From NCBI GenBank assembly GCA_900074885.1, contig FJUW01000043.1:248001-312000 (forward strand): 64,000 nt of DNA, written 5' to 3'. The first letter of the stretch is position 1. Each line of letters starts with the position of its first letter. This document shows, in pieces, positions 35,460 through 48,298 of the stretch. The DNA comes from Rhynchosporium graminicola (taxonomy: Eukaryota > Ascomycota > Leotiomycetes > Helotiales > Ploettnerulaceae). The notes under the pieces were generated by a model that was not told the origin of the DNA, ran no database searches, and saw only the letters and a program-made list of their open reading frames with translations. The position numbers and the translations under genes were made by a program.

Positions 35460-38303
35460 TTACCAGCCTTGCTTGATGCCAACTACTACCAAAACGGCCT
35501 GCTCCTAGTCAGCTAGGTCCTTCTGGAAGAAAAATTGCGTATTCGGCAGAGGGACTAGAGAACAACTTACAATAGCAGCTAGTACAAGCACTCCCACAAA
35601 AGACATGCATCGGTTCAACCTCCGCCACCATTTGGCGCTCTCATATCTCGCTTCGTCCATAGGCCCAAATTGGCGCGTGTAGTCATTTGGTCTGTCTCCT
35701 ACATGCTCTCGATCATGAGAGCTGTCTAAATTGCTGCGGCTGTTGTCTCGCTCACTCATATTGCGCATTGGCTGCTGAGGGAGGGGAAGAAAAGCAGCTA
35801 TCATCCATGCTAGAGACTCATTAGTAAAAAATTCGACTCGAGTGTTGAGTGGAGACTTGCCAAAAGGGAAAATAAACCCCAGAGTAAACATTACTATTTG
35901 TACATTCCGCCGTCCGAACCAGCCACCTTCCAAAGACCAGTTCACCGACGGCGGCTCCCAGACTCCGTGACGAGTTGCTCGTCGGTCGAGTCGCAGGTGT
36001 GGTGACCATATACTCGACATGCTCCAAGTCCTGAAGCGCCTCGAGTACGGGTCGTTATTAATATATTGTCCGTCCTCACCCCGCTGCGGCGCCGCTGTGA
36101 TTTCCATCGAGCCGCGCGCCGATTGGCCATTCCCCTCCCTCGGTCGCCGCCGCGGGCTGTATATATTCGAAGGAAGATGATCCGTGTTGGGCGAACCTGT
36201 CCGGACGAATGAATTGCTGCGACTGTCGGTTCCGTCCGTGGAACTTCCTGCTGCACCTATATATCGCCTTTCTCCACTACCATAGTAGAGTTTCGCCCAG
36301 GTGGGTAAAGATCCCGCGAGCAGGCTGTTGGTTCGCGAGCTGTTGGTTGAGCGCATTGTATTCGTTCGCCCGTTGTCAGAGGCGCTGCTGTTAAAGTAAT
36401 TGGATAATCGTTGTCGTGACGGCCTCGCCCGCAGGTCCTGCATATCTGTGATTCCATCCCCGTACTCATCTAGATCCTCTACCATCCTGATCGAAGAATT
36501 GCTATTGTGGCGTCCATTCCGTGCGAACGCTGGTGTTGGAGGTTCGATCGAGGCGGTTCGTGACCGGGAGGAATATTCTTCTTGTGCCACTGAAGAACTG
36601 ATACTCAGCATCTGCCTGCTGTGACGACTCTGCGAGCTCGGGTGTCCGCTGCTCCTCCTGCCATTGTCGCTCGACCAGGACCGAGAATTGCGATCGGTGC
36701 CTCCATCCGATACCGAGAGCACAGTGGATAGCTGTGAGCTCCATTGATGAGGATGCTCGTTCATGTGTGACCGCGGTGGGTGAAAGTTTAGACTTGGAGG
36801 CTCCGCCCATGAACTCGACCCCTGAAATCTTTGTTTCAGGATGGGCAACTGAATGAGCGCACCAGTGCCTACTATTGCTCGGAATGCTTCTTGTTGGCTA
36901 AGTACGGTTGAAATCGAGGTTAGAGAACCAGTGCGAAGGGATTCTCGTGACCGGGACTTATAGTACCCTAAGGTTTCTTTCGATCTTTGATTGCGAACTT
37001 TAGTGTTGAGCGGAGGTACAACGAGTGACTCCTGTGAATATCTTGCCGGCTGAACGAGGTCGACGTAGGAGATTGCTGGTGAGGAATCTTCGTATAACTC
37101 GTAATTGATATCTTCTTCGGACGTTAATGTTCGTGGACGGTGAATGACAGACTCGGGTGGGGAACTATTTCCGATGACTTGGTAATTGGAACCACTGGAT
37201 GATGGAGACGCAACTTCGGAAGTCGAGGTAGATTTGTCGTTCAAGATTTTGTAATTGTTGTTCTCAGATGTGGAGGTGGTGGAGGTTTCCGTAGATACAA
37301 AGGATGGTTTCGTGGAGAGATCGTGCGACACAGCGGCGATAGGGGGGGTATCGTCCGATGTCTCTGGCAGAGGTGGAAGCGCGCTTTCAGACGAGATGGT
37401 GGCTTCGCTGTGCTTGTGCTCGAGGTCTGGAGTTTTGGGAACTTTTCGAAGACCACCAACGAGCTGATAGTTCCAGGGAGAGCTGGTTATATGATCTGCA
37501 GATATTGGTTGCTTATGCTTGCTTTGCGAGGCGGGAGTGGCAGGAATTACAGCTGATGACGCTTCTGATGCGCATAAAGTGGTGGAATTGGATGCAGTAT
37601 CGGGGTTCAAGGGGAGCGAGACTGAAGACCTCTGACTGGCTGAGAAGAAGGAAGTCGGTGATTTGGAGCCATCGTCGACTGATTGGGACTCGGAATCGTC
37701 CTGCAGCAGGGAGAAGGTCTTGTTGTCTTTGTGGATATGCAAGCGCTTCTTCGCAGGGGGCTTTGGTCGACTACTGGCAGAACCTGTAGAACCTGTAGCA
37801 GAATTGGGTCTTTGAGGCTGATGTGTATGGGATGTCGAGGCTGAGGAGGCACTGGCACCACTGAAGCTCCTTTGTGCTTGGACGTTAGGGGTTCGTTGAA
37901 ACTCCTCGTTTAACGCAGGAGGGTATGATCCCTGGTGTTGGCCGCCGCCCAGCCCTCTCAACCCCGTTCGGGTTGCCAGTGCCAATACTGGCGACGGCCC
38001 CTGCTGATTCTTCTCCCTCCCGTTCTCATTCTCATCCTCAATTTCAGTCTCACTATTCCCATGATCAGGCTCGTACTCCTCCGGCTGCTGAGCTATCTCC
38101 TTAGCCTTTCCTTTGCCGGGTCCGAGAAAGTGACTCGGGTGCGTCGGGAGGGGCGTCCGTGAATAGATCTCATCAATCAGAATTCCATCTCGTCCGAGCA
38201 GTTGAGGAGGAGTCGCGGGCACGAGGCGTATTCTGGCCAATTCGTTATGGTGAGAAGGGCTTCTCTCGTGCAAGATGCGCCTGGGAGAGTCGTATTGCGA
38301 CAT
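35460..38303 (-). CDS. Conserved Ser-rich protein with two C-terminal membrane helices
   Basis: Three exons, 38303-35861, 35809-35571 and 35498-35460, encode 906 residues. Residues 1 to about 760 are Ser/Thr/Pro-rich and disordered (e.g. RRILHERSPSHHNELARIRL, IDEIYSRTPLPTHPSHFLG, YYKSRSRESLRTGSLTS, the last resembling a phosphorylated segment). The C-terminal part holds WFGRRNVQIVMFTLGFIFPF continuing AWMIAAFLPLP (helix 1) and FVGVLVLAAI continuing AVLVVVGIKQGW (helix 2). Intron 1 (35810-35860) is GC-AG, 51 nt, TACTAAT branch, no stop. Intron 2 (35499-35570) is GT-AG and contains the stop of the unspliced frame, so the true end is 35460. The family is widespread in Pezizomycotina in my recollection; its function is unknown to me, perhaps cortical or polarity-related. 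Confidence 0.85.
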
Positions 38304-41266
38304 AAGTCCGTATTTCGTGTTGCGAATCCAATAACATCAAGTTCAATCTGGATATTCGATTGAAGCGTCGTCGTCGGGCTGCCAGCAAGCCCATGAGCGT
38401 TCATACCGAAAGCATGGAGAGAGTGAATTTTGTTGCGAACGATTGATAATCCAGAATAGCGCACCGGAGAGAGGGACCGTATGTGTTCGTAGGCATGCGT
38501 CCGATAGAAGTATGGACGGGGATCCGGTCTACTATAGCTGTGAGTGGAGTGGTATTATATCTGGATGATGAGGGACTCGTATATTATGAATTAATTGTCA
38601 TATCGTCGTAAAGCGCGTGATTGATACCCGAAAATAAAAAGTAACGAAAAGTCCCACCTGGCCCAGGTGGATGAGGATTGTGAGTGTAGTAAGAGGATAC
38701 GAGAGGGTTAGAAATGAAGGGGATGGATGGAGGGATGGATGGATGAAGAGATGGAAGGAGAGATTTGCGAGGAAGAAAGGAAAGAAGGTCGGTCGGTCTG
38801 GAATCTAGGTGGTGGTGGTGGTGGTGGTGGTCGTGGTCGTGGTAATAGGTGGTAGGTACCTACTACTATGCATGCCTCTCTCCCTCTCTATCGTGCCTCC
38901 GAAGGTATCCCGGATGGATTCTAATTACTTATAATTTCGCGATGTGAGCCTGGTCTTGTCTTGCCTTGCCTTGCCTTGCCCTGTCTTGCCTTGCCTTGTC
39001 TTGTGTTGACCTCTCCTCTCCTGTCCTGTCCTAACCTGCCCACTCGGTGCTGCACCTCCGAATTGAGTGAGGGCCGTCGTACTCCGTAATCCATCAGCCC
39101 AACCCAACCAGTTTCTGCCATTGGATGGATGCGGAGGGATTATGCACACCAAACTGCAGGAGCCGATGTTAGCTGGCAGAACCATTCGTCTGGACGCGGC
39201 ATCTCGACCAGGGCCTGGCTTCTGTTCTGTTCTGTCCGGACGGAGTAGATGCCTACTGCAGGTTGCCAGGAGGTCGTTCAATCATTCTCCTGACCGACCC
39301 TACCCTATTACTTGGATCACCATGGTCCTTGTAGAAACGTCTCTTGACTTGACTACAGCATATGTATCACGAACCAAGCGCCAGGGACAAGAGACAAGCT
39401 CCGCCATGGTGCGTCATATCATATATCATATCATGTCACATCACCTATGTAGTCATTGTATGTGGAGCGGCTAAAGTCGGTGAAGAAGAAGGCAATTTGA
39501 ATATAAAAAAAACCTTCAAGTTCGGGCAACGATGGGAGATGCTTGTTGTCCTTTCCTGTGCAAAGTCCCTGCTTCGAAGGAGGCGAAAGTACTGTTTGTT
39601 ACTCTTGGTGTAAGGATATAAATCCCCAAATTCCACACGCACTTTCTGCACGGAGGGCGTAGTAGGCGCGGAATGCCATTCATTCGTTAATTCATTCGTT
39701 CATTCGTTCATTCATTCATTCATTCATGGGCGACAAGAAACGCGATTGCGATTGTGGAAAGGGAGCTCTACCTTCCTAAGATACCCATCAACTATCCATC
39801 CCTCATAGCATACATACCCGACTATTCATTCAGTCTACAGTACTATACCCAGCAGGTACCTCCTGCCTATACCTATGTTTTGGGTACCTCTTGTCCACCG
39901 GTCAGCTTCTTGATGCGCTGTCAGCAAATCCCAGCTCAGGGGTTCAACTTCCCAGGCTGGCTCAGACTGGCTCAGACAGAAACGAAAGCATCTTAGGATT
40001 CAAAGTAATCTCCGCCTTTTCAACTTCTTCTTTACTCACTCCGTATTCTTCGACGCCAGCCGTGAGGTTGTCGGTGAGGTGAGGAACGGCGTCTAGTGGC
40101 TGGGTGCAAATGCAAATAAATGCACATGCACATGCACATGGACCAAACCTTGTTTGTTGCTTGACGCGTCGAGACGCGTTGTAGTGGGAGTAAGTGTGAG
40201 TGTGGAGGCTCTTGATGACTTACTTCATTTGACAAGCGGGAGCCGACGGACGGGAGCTTTAGCTTTTAGCCTACCGAGCCTACTTTAACCTTTACTTTTC
40301 CTTGTCCTTTTTACTTGTAATGCACCTACTCAGGGGTAAAACAGAAAGTGGAGATACAATAAGGGGCTGCTTCATGGAATGACTTTGACGCAGACAATGA
40401 TCTATCGGTGGTACCTTGGATAGGTAGGTAGGTAAGGTATCCAAGGTACCGTACCGTGAGACGGACGATGCCAGCGAGGCAGAACACCAGCCTCGTGGAG
40501 GATGAGTATCTGGTGTTTAAGGAGACTTTGATACGGCTATATCATACATGTCTCTATCTCTCTCTTCCTTCTCGTGTCCGGAGAAAGACAACGCCAGCTG
40601 TGCTAGGAGGAAGCAGATCATCCCCTTCGTAATTGAATCGTGATGGTCATGACTGCAGAGTATGCGCTGCGCTGTCAATCTTCGAATGCTACCTGAAATG
40701 CAGGCTGGCTAGATAAACATGCAGGTTCATGCGTTCCTTATCGACGAAACGAAACGAATCTCTGCTGATCTGCGTTGATCATTGGACTTATCTGGTTCGG
40801 AGCAGTGAAGCTATGTAACTGGGTTTATTCGCGCTGAGTGTTATAAAGACGAGGTGCTCAAGTCAAGTACCTCCTTCACCTTGTAGAAGATGATCGATCA
40901 TCCAGTAGGCGAGGGAGGCTGATGATAGTCGGATATCATCGGGTCGATTTCATGATGGTTCGGCTCGGAGCGAAGCGAAGCGAAGTGGCCGCCGAGCCGA
41001 GAACTACTCCGTAAATTTAGGCCGTCCCGTGCTAAGGCGACGGAAGTAACCAAGGTCATTGTTCAGTCAACCTTCAGCAATGGACAAGTTGTCTCGCCAG
41101 GCGCAAACATCGATTCTTTGTCTGCCAGAATAGCGGTCATTTGTTTTCAGTTTCACCTCTCCTTCCATACCTCGGCTAAACAAAGGGCAGTCAGTACAGC
41201 TGCATTGCTAGCCTCGCCAAACCTCCACCAATGCCTCTTCATTGAATACTACAAGCAGCGACCAAG
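38304..41266. other. 3-kb intergenic region with simple repeats
   Basis: Upstream of two divergent genes. Contains GGATGGAT repeats (38722-38750), GGT/CGT repeats (38810-38842), a CTTGC/TTGCC tract (38953-39005), ATTC/TTCATTCG repeats (39682-39726) and GCACATGCACAT (40120-40140). No gene recognised on either strand. Confidence 0.5.
39682..39726. repeat. ATTC tetranucleotide tract
   Basis: About ten ATTC units with interspersed ATTCG. The same unit forms a tract at 48176-48206. Confidence 0.9.
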
Positions 41267-42462
41267 ATGGCCCCAGTCGGCGTCTATTCTCGTCTGAAGG
41301 CATACTATGCTGGGGAGAAGGGTACATTGAGCTAGCGAATTTTGCGCGGAGTACAAGCTGATGAGGAGCAGAGCCAGCATTACCACCCATAAGCACAACC
41401 ACTGCGGTAGCCTTGCTAGTATGCCCCCCACATCAACATACAGAAATCCAGCTGAAAGAATGAGTAGATCGGATATACGTTCATCTATGTCGCACCTTTC
41501 TATCTCTCCTCTACCACACGCCCCTCGCCAAACCTCTCCCGCGATGCGCCTTCTGTCATTCGAGGGCGGATACGCTCCGTCACAACATCCTGCATCATCT
41601 GCTCCATGTTCACATTCGTACTGCTCTCTGTCCAGGATAACGGTGGTGCATTAAAGAGTATACATCTCATGGGATGGTTCCCGATCGGTATATTCGAAGC
41701 GTTAAAGGGTGTTGCTCTTACCGCTATTCTGTTCCTAGGACCCCTCTTCGAAGGAGCTGTTGCAGAGGGGCAATGGCGGGATTGGTGTCTTCTGCGAGGA
41801 CTGAATAGTGTTATAAGTGGGTGGATGGGCTGGAGGAATTTTGTTGCCGTAAGTTGCGCGAGAATTGGATTGGGCAAGGTACACTTTCTGACAACGATCC
41901 ACAGGGCCCAATCACAGAAGAAGTCCTCTTCAGATCCGCATCCGTACCACTCCTGCTCCTAGCCCGAACATCCAACACAACCATCATGTTCTTGACGCCC
42001 ATCGTCTTCGGCTTAGCTCACATCCACCATCTTTACGAGTTTCGCATCACACACCCCGACACACCGGTCGTTGCCGCTCTCCTACGAACCATATTACAGC
42101 TGTCGTACACCACGCTCTTTGGAGGTTATGTCACCTTCTTATATATGAGGACAGGTAGTTTACTATGCGTAATCCTCGTCCATGCATTCTGTAATTGGCA
42201 AGGCTTGCCGCGAGTTTGGGGACGGGTTACGGCAGGGGAGTCAACCTCAGGCGATAGAGGTCTCGGGGAGGCGAAGAGGAGTGAGGATTGGCCGGGCTGG
42301 GAGACCGATGGGAAATTGAGCATTGCTTGGACGATTGCGTACTATATCTTGCTTGTTGCGGGTGCGATCGCTTGGTGGCAATACCTCTGGCCTTTAACGG
42401 AGAGTGAATTGGCTTTGACTACCTTTTCCACGACTAGAGAGACCCGGAAGGTGAGGCATTAG
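41267..42462 (+). CDS. RCE1: RCE1-type CAAX prenyl endopeptidase 2
   Basis: ER membrane glutamic-type endopeptidase that removes the -AAX tripeptide from farnesylated or geranylgeranylated CAAX proteins such as Ras. Four exons: 41267-41321, 41372-41418, 41468-41848 and 41905-42462, encoding 346 residues. It starts MAPVGVYSRLKAYY; exon 2 adds PALPPISTTTAVALL and exon 3 IGYTFIYVAPFYLSSTTRPS. Catalytic motifs are complete: E166-E167-V-L-F-R, F-G-L-A-H200-x-x-H and H254-A-F-C-N258-W, the ABI/CAAX-protease signature. There are several membrane spans. Intron 1 has two usable acceptors (41365 or 41371), leaving the sequence after EK uncertain by two residues. The first two exons are invisible in single-frame reading. 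Confidence 0.93.
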
Positions 42463-45249
42463 GAAATATGGAATATAAAGGTAGTCGTAGACCATGAAAG
42501 CACATTATCTGTCGTTGACGAACGGCTATATTTGGGCCCGTCTGAAGCATTCTTATGTGCTTCAGATTAGAGCTCGCGGTATGGATGCTGAGTATTCTGT
42601 TTTTTTATTTGCTCTCCGGTGAATTCTTGGAAAAGATAGCTACAACGGGATGATACTAGATCATCGACCATTGCGAATTCATTTGAAAGCGCATTTAGGC
42701 CCAACATGGAGAACAGCCTTACTCGTTGGGATTCAACTTGAAGTATCGTGACCTCGGCTTACGCGAAATATTCAAGGCGACATAAGGAAGCGCATGAGAC
42801 GAGTATAAAAAGTTTCTCGAGGGAAATTATCCAAAGCTCTTACGTTGAGAGTAGTCAGTTGTTAGGCTTGTCACGATGGTCATGATGGTCCTCATCCATA
42901 TTTAAGACAAGTTGTGTAGATCTATCAAAGTACTTGATTGCTTCGCTAGTAAGCCCAGATGAGAGGAAGATCTGTATCGCATATCTCAAGTCCTCGAGGC
43001 TTTTGGGAGCTAATGATAATTTGGAATTCAACTCTCCTGTGCGTACATTCGCTACGTTCTTATTCGATGCCGACCAGATAGGTCAGTATTGCTCTGTTTA
43101 CATCTCGTGTCAATAGGCGAGATCAGGTGATCATGACATTGGTAAAGTGCTGGTCTGCATATCCTCGAAGAGGATATAAGACCATCATCTTTGCCTTATA
43201 CCTATGTCGCTGATAGCGATGCAATGTAAAGTTCGTCGAACGAGTCTCTTCATCTAGCTAAGAGACTGTTATCTGAAGAATGATTATATTATGACTCGCT
43301 TTTGACAAGTCTAAACCTCTCCTCGAGCTTACCACTGGATTCAAGCAGCTTTCTAGTATGCAGAGCTTCTCTAGCAGCTAAACTTAGGAACCGAAAGTTT
43401 TGAACCTTTCAAAGAACCACTACCCTAGCTAGCATAACCGATCCGTTTCTATGGATCCGTCCATGGTTGCACATGGAGATGGTCTATAACTCGATCCCTT
43501 CGACTGTATCTCATGTTAGGATTGGCCTATAAAGCAGATAAACTAGGTGAATATTATATCTGAGTATAAAAAGTATTGACAAGCATTGTACTGACCGGGG
43601 TAATGAGAAATATTTATATTAACCGTAAGTCTCCAAATATACTATGATCCTCTCATGCCGAAACAAGGGATGCTACTCGTGTCTCAAAGTATCCCTCACC
43701 AATTTGAAGCACACGATGATGGAAGTTAGTAGGTCTGACCTTGCTGTCTTTTCGAGGTTAGTCTTCTACCAGTATAATGCACCCGTTTGTTTCTACAACA
43801 GCCTCGTAGTCTGAAGTCTTGTCTGTGACCATAAATTGCTTGCATCCAGTGTGAAATCTTACTAGGTGAAAATTTTTACTAAGTGTGAAGTTTTCGCCAG
43901 CTAGGGTTTTAATCACGGCCTAGGCAACCCATCGATCTTGTGTCAAAAGGTAATGGGGAATTACATACTATTGTTGCCCGTTCATGTGTTGGAGAGTAGC
44001 TTGTCTCTGGTAAGAAACCTACCTTGGTATATGACGGCGTGGAAACGAAGCAAAGAGCAGAAACAGAAGCTTAATGGGTGGTCAAGGTACTCGGAGTGCA
44101 CTTCTGACCAGCCTCTGGTATTGAATCCGAATAAGATATCGGCGAGCGACCAACGACTGCACAAGCGGCAATATAATAATACTGCGAAGAGTAAGTCTGG
44201 CTTGATATGCTATGCCGAGCACTATTGTGTAGTTAAGGAGATTTGTGGATGGATTTTCGCCTCAGGGAAATGCTTCCTTGATTGCCTTTCTTCGAACTAT
44301 TGAGACAATCTTGCGAAAACTAAATTGCAAATTTTGTGTTTGTATACCGTTTGGCCGAAAGTGTTATTGTCCAAGGTAATAAATTGAATTATGTATCGCG
44401 GATAAATACGAAGTGACAAAACACGGAGAAAGCGTTGAGAGTAAATCGTCAGGATAAATCAAACATGAATGATAAAAGCTGTTCGATTTTGAGTTGTACT
44501 CTATGTATTCTAGCTAGATAGATACACGTCCTGTACTTATCACCTCGCTGTTGAAGATATCACAAAATACCGTTCTAACTAAACGAGACAAGTGTACAAT
44601 ATCGTAGGAGATGTACGAAGCAACTATGCTCCTACTGAGAATCGAAAAGGTTTCTATCTCCGGTCCATGTGAATATATCTTATGTCATCTGTCAGTCCAC
44701 GTGCGATACCTTATACACCTTAACCGGCAGCTCGCTGTACTATGGTTTTGTAGAGAGTTCGAGGAGTGTTTTACTACGAGCTGTAGATCTCCACACACCA
44801 AATGTCCTCACACTAGTTTGATGTGGCAAGTCCAATGTTCACCCAGCCGAATACTAAACCCGAGGATAAGGTAGAGAGAGATTGTATTCAGATAGTCCGT
44901 ACGGCTACTCTGGAGGGCACGGGCCAATCAAAATGGACCCGGTTCGGGCCTTCGCAGAAATGGTTGCAAATTCTGTCTCGTGAAGATAACAATAAACTGG
45001 TTCAGTCATAGAATCCAACCTAGCCATCTTATATGTTATGCCCGGTATCGAATAGCTTCACGATTCGACCTGATCGAAGAAAGCATCTGACTTGAAACTG
45101 GTAGCTGATTCGAGGTTCCTCACCTCTCCCCACTTTCCTTCAAAAACCTCATCGGGGGAGGAGTAGTAAAGTACGTTCGTATATTCAGAGCATATTAGCT
45201 TTCTCAATCGTCAGAAAACTTCTCGAAAAATAGTCACCAAGCCCGGAGA
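42463..45249. other. 2.8-kb region without an intact gene
   Basis: Moderately AT-rich. Holds the gene fragment at 42855-43046. A plus-strand open frame at 43938-44303 lacks recognisable features. Nothing else identified. Confidence 0.45.
42855..43046 (-). pseudogene. C-terminal fragment of an unidentified helical protein
   Basis: The minus strand reads without interruption from a possible acceptor (GTACGCACAG) through VRTGELNSKLSLAPKSLEDL, then RYAIQIFLSSGLTSEAIKYF and DRSTQLVLNMDE to an acidic/His tail and stop. The regular amphipathic helical pattern suggests the end of a repeat-type (TPR-like) protein. No upstream exons could be found, so it is probably a remnant. Confidence 0.35.
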
Positions 45250-46134
45250 ATGAGTAAAGACCAAGAATCAACAGGGTTGCAGCTCCCCTTCCTCAAGACC
45301 AATCCTCGCTTCATATTCTTCACAGACTTCGACGGCACTATCACACAGCAAGACAGCAATGATTTTATGGTCGAGCAATTTGGTATCGGGCCAACTCAAC
45401 GCAAGCTTGTATTCGACGATATTCTCTTCGGTCGTCGTAGTTTCCGGGATGGTTTCGAGGAGTTGCTAGATACCATCACACTTCCTTGGGACGAGTGCAT
45501 CAAGGCCTTGCTAGAAAACATCACTCTAGACGATGGGTTCCGGGAGTTCTATACTTGGGCACGGGCGAAAAATATTCCAATTGTTGTGTTGAGTGGCGGC
45601 ATGGAGCCAATTATTCGAGCTTTGCTAGCTCATCTTTTGGGCGAGGACGAAGCGAGCACATTGCCAATCCTGAGTAATGATGTTCTGGCGCGGGATGGGA
45701 AGACTCTGGAGGATGGAGGAGGCTGGAAAATTGTCTACCGTGATGATAGGTAAGCCTCTTTAGTGACGTCTGGGTACACAGTTTGATATTCGATCTAGCT
45801 CTTTTGGTCACGACAAGTCGCTGGCAATCCGACCGTATGCAGCACTTCCTGAAGGCGAACGCCCTGTCATGTTCTATGCTGGCGACGGAGTATCAGACCT
45901 CTCTGCTGCTAAAGAGACTGACTTGCTCTTTGCGAAGGCAGGTAGAGGTATGTTGGGTCATATTCTATACCGTAATGTCGCCGCTCTAACAGAGGAGTAG
46001 ATCTCGTCACCTACTGCGAAAATGAGAGTGTACCGTATACGACGTTTCAAAACTTCTCGGAGATTCTAGCGACCGTGAAGGATATTGTATCGGGAAACAC
46101 CAGTCTGAGGGAAGTTTCGAATAACAAAATCTAG
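45250..46134 (+). CDS. HAD-superfamily phosphatase (yeast YNL010W-like)
   Basis: Predicted soluble phosphatase of the phosphoserine-phosphatase-like HAD group. Three exons: 45250-45749, 45799-45947 and 46001-46134, giving 260 residues. Motif I is FFTDFDGTIT with Asp26 as nucleophile and Asp28 as acid/base. Motif II lies in PIVVLSGGMEPII. The conserved Lys is in SSFGHDKSLAIRPYA, formed across intron 1. Motif IV is FYAGDGVSDLSAAKETDLLF. The end DLVTYCENESVPYTTFQNF matches the fungal YNL010W family as I remember it. Substrate is unproven; small sugar or polyol phosphates are the usual suggestion. Introns are 49 and 53 nt with standard signals. The start follows an AGAATG context. Confidence 0.9.
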
Positions 46135-48298
46135 AACATGTTGAATCAAGCAAGTAACCTGCAGCATGGCTGTGGGTCCGCTATGAGTTTGCTTTATACA
46201 CGCCTCCCGTGACTCATTTTACAATAAATAGCACTCATTCAAGGCAGTTGGATTTGTACTACTATTATTGACTCGTGGTTATCATACCAAGGACGACTGA
46301 GTCTTTCCGCTTTCATAAGGGACCGGCTGACTACCAACAAATTGATACAATGGTCATTCTCAGCGTAAATCACACTCTCACAATCGAAAAGTCAGCTGCG
46401 GCCTTGAACTCCAGCGGGAGACACATATCCAAACGCAAACTCCATTTTGGATTTTCATCAGTGAATCCGCCGTTCCGAGCCAGATACCCTGCCTTTCAGA
46501 AGAACAACAATGGCGGATTTCGTGTGTGAAGGAGTAAGTGAGAGACGAGGAAGTGGTGGTAGTGGCTTTGAGGACATGATCTTCCTGGTAATGTTGAGCT
46601 TCTATCCTAGGCTTGAGCTGCTATTTTATACAATGCAGCAAGGACGGCCAATTGTTTCTATAGTATCACCTTTTGTGGAGTATTATTTTGCATATATCAA
46701 CCACCTAAACAGGCGGCTGCTTTATGCCGCGCGATATATAGTAGGTGGGAACAGCATTCTGATCCGGGAAAATGAAGTTATTTCTAGATCGAGAGAAAGA
46801 CAGAGAATTTGATGGAGGTCAAGACAGCGTATGAGAAGAAGAGCGCGATAAATAAGATATGCACACATATTTATTATTGGGTCAGGATGTCCAGATACTT
46901 TTCCCATGGTTTATTGAACCCCTTGTCTGCAAACGTTACTCTGGTACTATGAGGATCGCACTGTATGTGAGACCTCGCTTCGTCCCACGTTGCCCACCTT
47001 CATCTCATCTCATCTCATCTCATCTCATCTCATCTCATCTCATCTCATCTCATCTCATCTCATCTCATCTCATCTCCCGCGTTACACAACTCTCCGCTTA
47101 TCCTATCGCTTTGTGCTGGTGTGCAGAGTTCAGTATAGATAGGTAGGTACGCCAGGTACGAGTTCCGCCCCACACGGATTCCGCACTGTCCCAGCACTAT
47201 ATAACTAGCTGTCATAAACGAACGGTCAGCATTATTCCATCCAACCATCGATATACCGAGTACCTGTCACCCACCACCAATAGAGCGAGGGGATGGATGT
47301 CCCAAAGGCAGGCAGGCAGGCAGTCAGTTGGAATGGCCATGCGGAGATGGTGATGCAGACAGTGATGGAGATGCAGTAAGTAATCGTGCTGAGTACTTAG
47401 TACAGGGGAGACATACTAAGTACATACGAAATACGAGTACATGCAACCTTACTGTCTTGTCTGTATCTTCAATGAATATCTACCTACCTACCTACCTACC
47501 TAGTGCCGCCCCCAACGGCAACTGACTAGGTAGGTAATTTAACTAAATTGCCCACGAAGATAGCTACTACCCACCACAGTGCCTGCCTACCTACTTGTAA
47601 CCTAACTCTAATGCAGTGGAACGGAGTGGGACTAGGTCCCCTGTATCCCCCTGAGCTTGTACTACCTAGGTAGGTAGGTACCACCTACTGACTTCCAAGG
47701 TTCCATTGACTTTGCTAGCTACCTACTGTAGGTATGTACCGTACCTAGGCAAGCAAGCGCCCGGGGCGAGCTCACTTACAACTAACTACATACACTTACG
47801 GAATACACTTACACTTAACACCTGCATCTGCCTGCACCTTGCAATCTACATCTACATATAACCTAAGCCAAGCTGGGTTAGCAGGACAATTGCTAACTCC
47901 TTCGAGCGTCGCGACAAACGAGGACGGCGCCGGCGCTGCTTCGTTCGCTCCCTCTTTCTATCTCTCCGGCGTTCTACTATCTGCTCTTGGATCGGAGACC
48001 TCTCCTCACCTCCCTCTCCTCGCCCTCATCACGATCTCGACCTCGCCTTTCTACTTGCACCGATAGCTTAGATTCGCCTCGTATGTGAGGTCGAGGCTGT
48101 GCGGTTTTCTTCTCTTCTCTTCCTGGCATACTATGTTTTAATCAACGTCGCTAATTGATTCATTCATTTCCATTTCACTCATTCATTCATTCATTCATTC
48201 ATTCATTGCTGTTGCTCCTGTCGCTCCATCCCTTCTATCTGATCTCCCCTCTTTCTCACTGAAGTAGCACTGGCAGAAGGGACGCAGATTGCGGCACT
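46135..48298. other. 2.2-kb intergenic region with microsatellites
   Basis: No gene recognised. Contains CATCT x15, CAGG repeats (47308-47320), CTAC/TACC repeats (47482-47502) and several GTACCTA/TAGGTAC near-palindromes (47640-47750). The last 400 bp probably form the promoter and leader of the PH-domain gene. Confidence 0.5.
47001..47075. repeat. Perfect CATCT x15 microsatellite
   Basis: Fifteen uninterrupted CATCT units, the longest perfect tandem repeat in the window. Confidence 0.97.

Noticed and set aside
35505..35570. C-terminus VSCSLVPLPNTQFF of the Ser-rich protein
   Set aside because: It is translated intron sequence after a GTAAGT donor; splicing to 35498 gives the expected second membrane helix.
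43938..44303. 121-residue plus-strand frame
   Set aside because: No recognisable feature and an AT-leaning context; most likely chance.
46510..46812. 100-residue plus-strand frame starting in a good ATG context
   Set aside because: No domain, no splice support, unremarkable composition in a gap of non-coding character.
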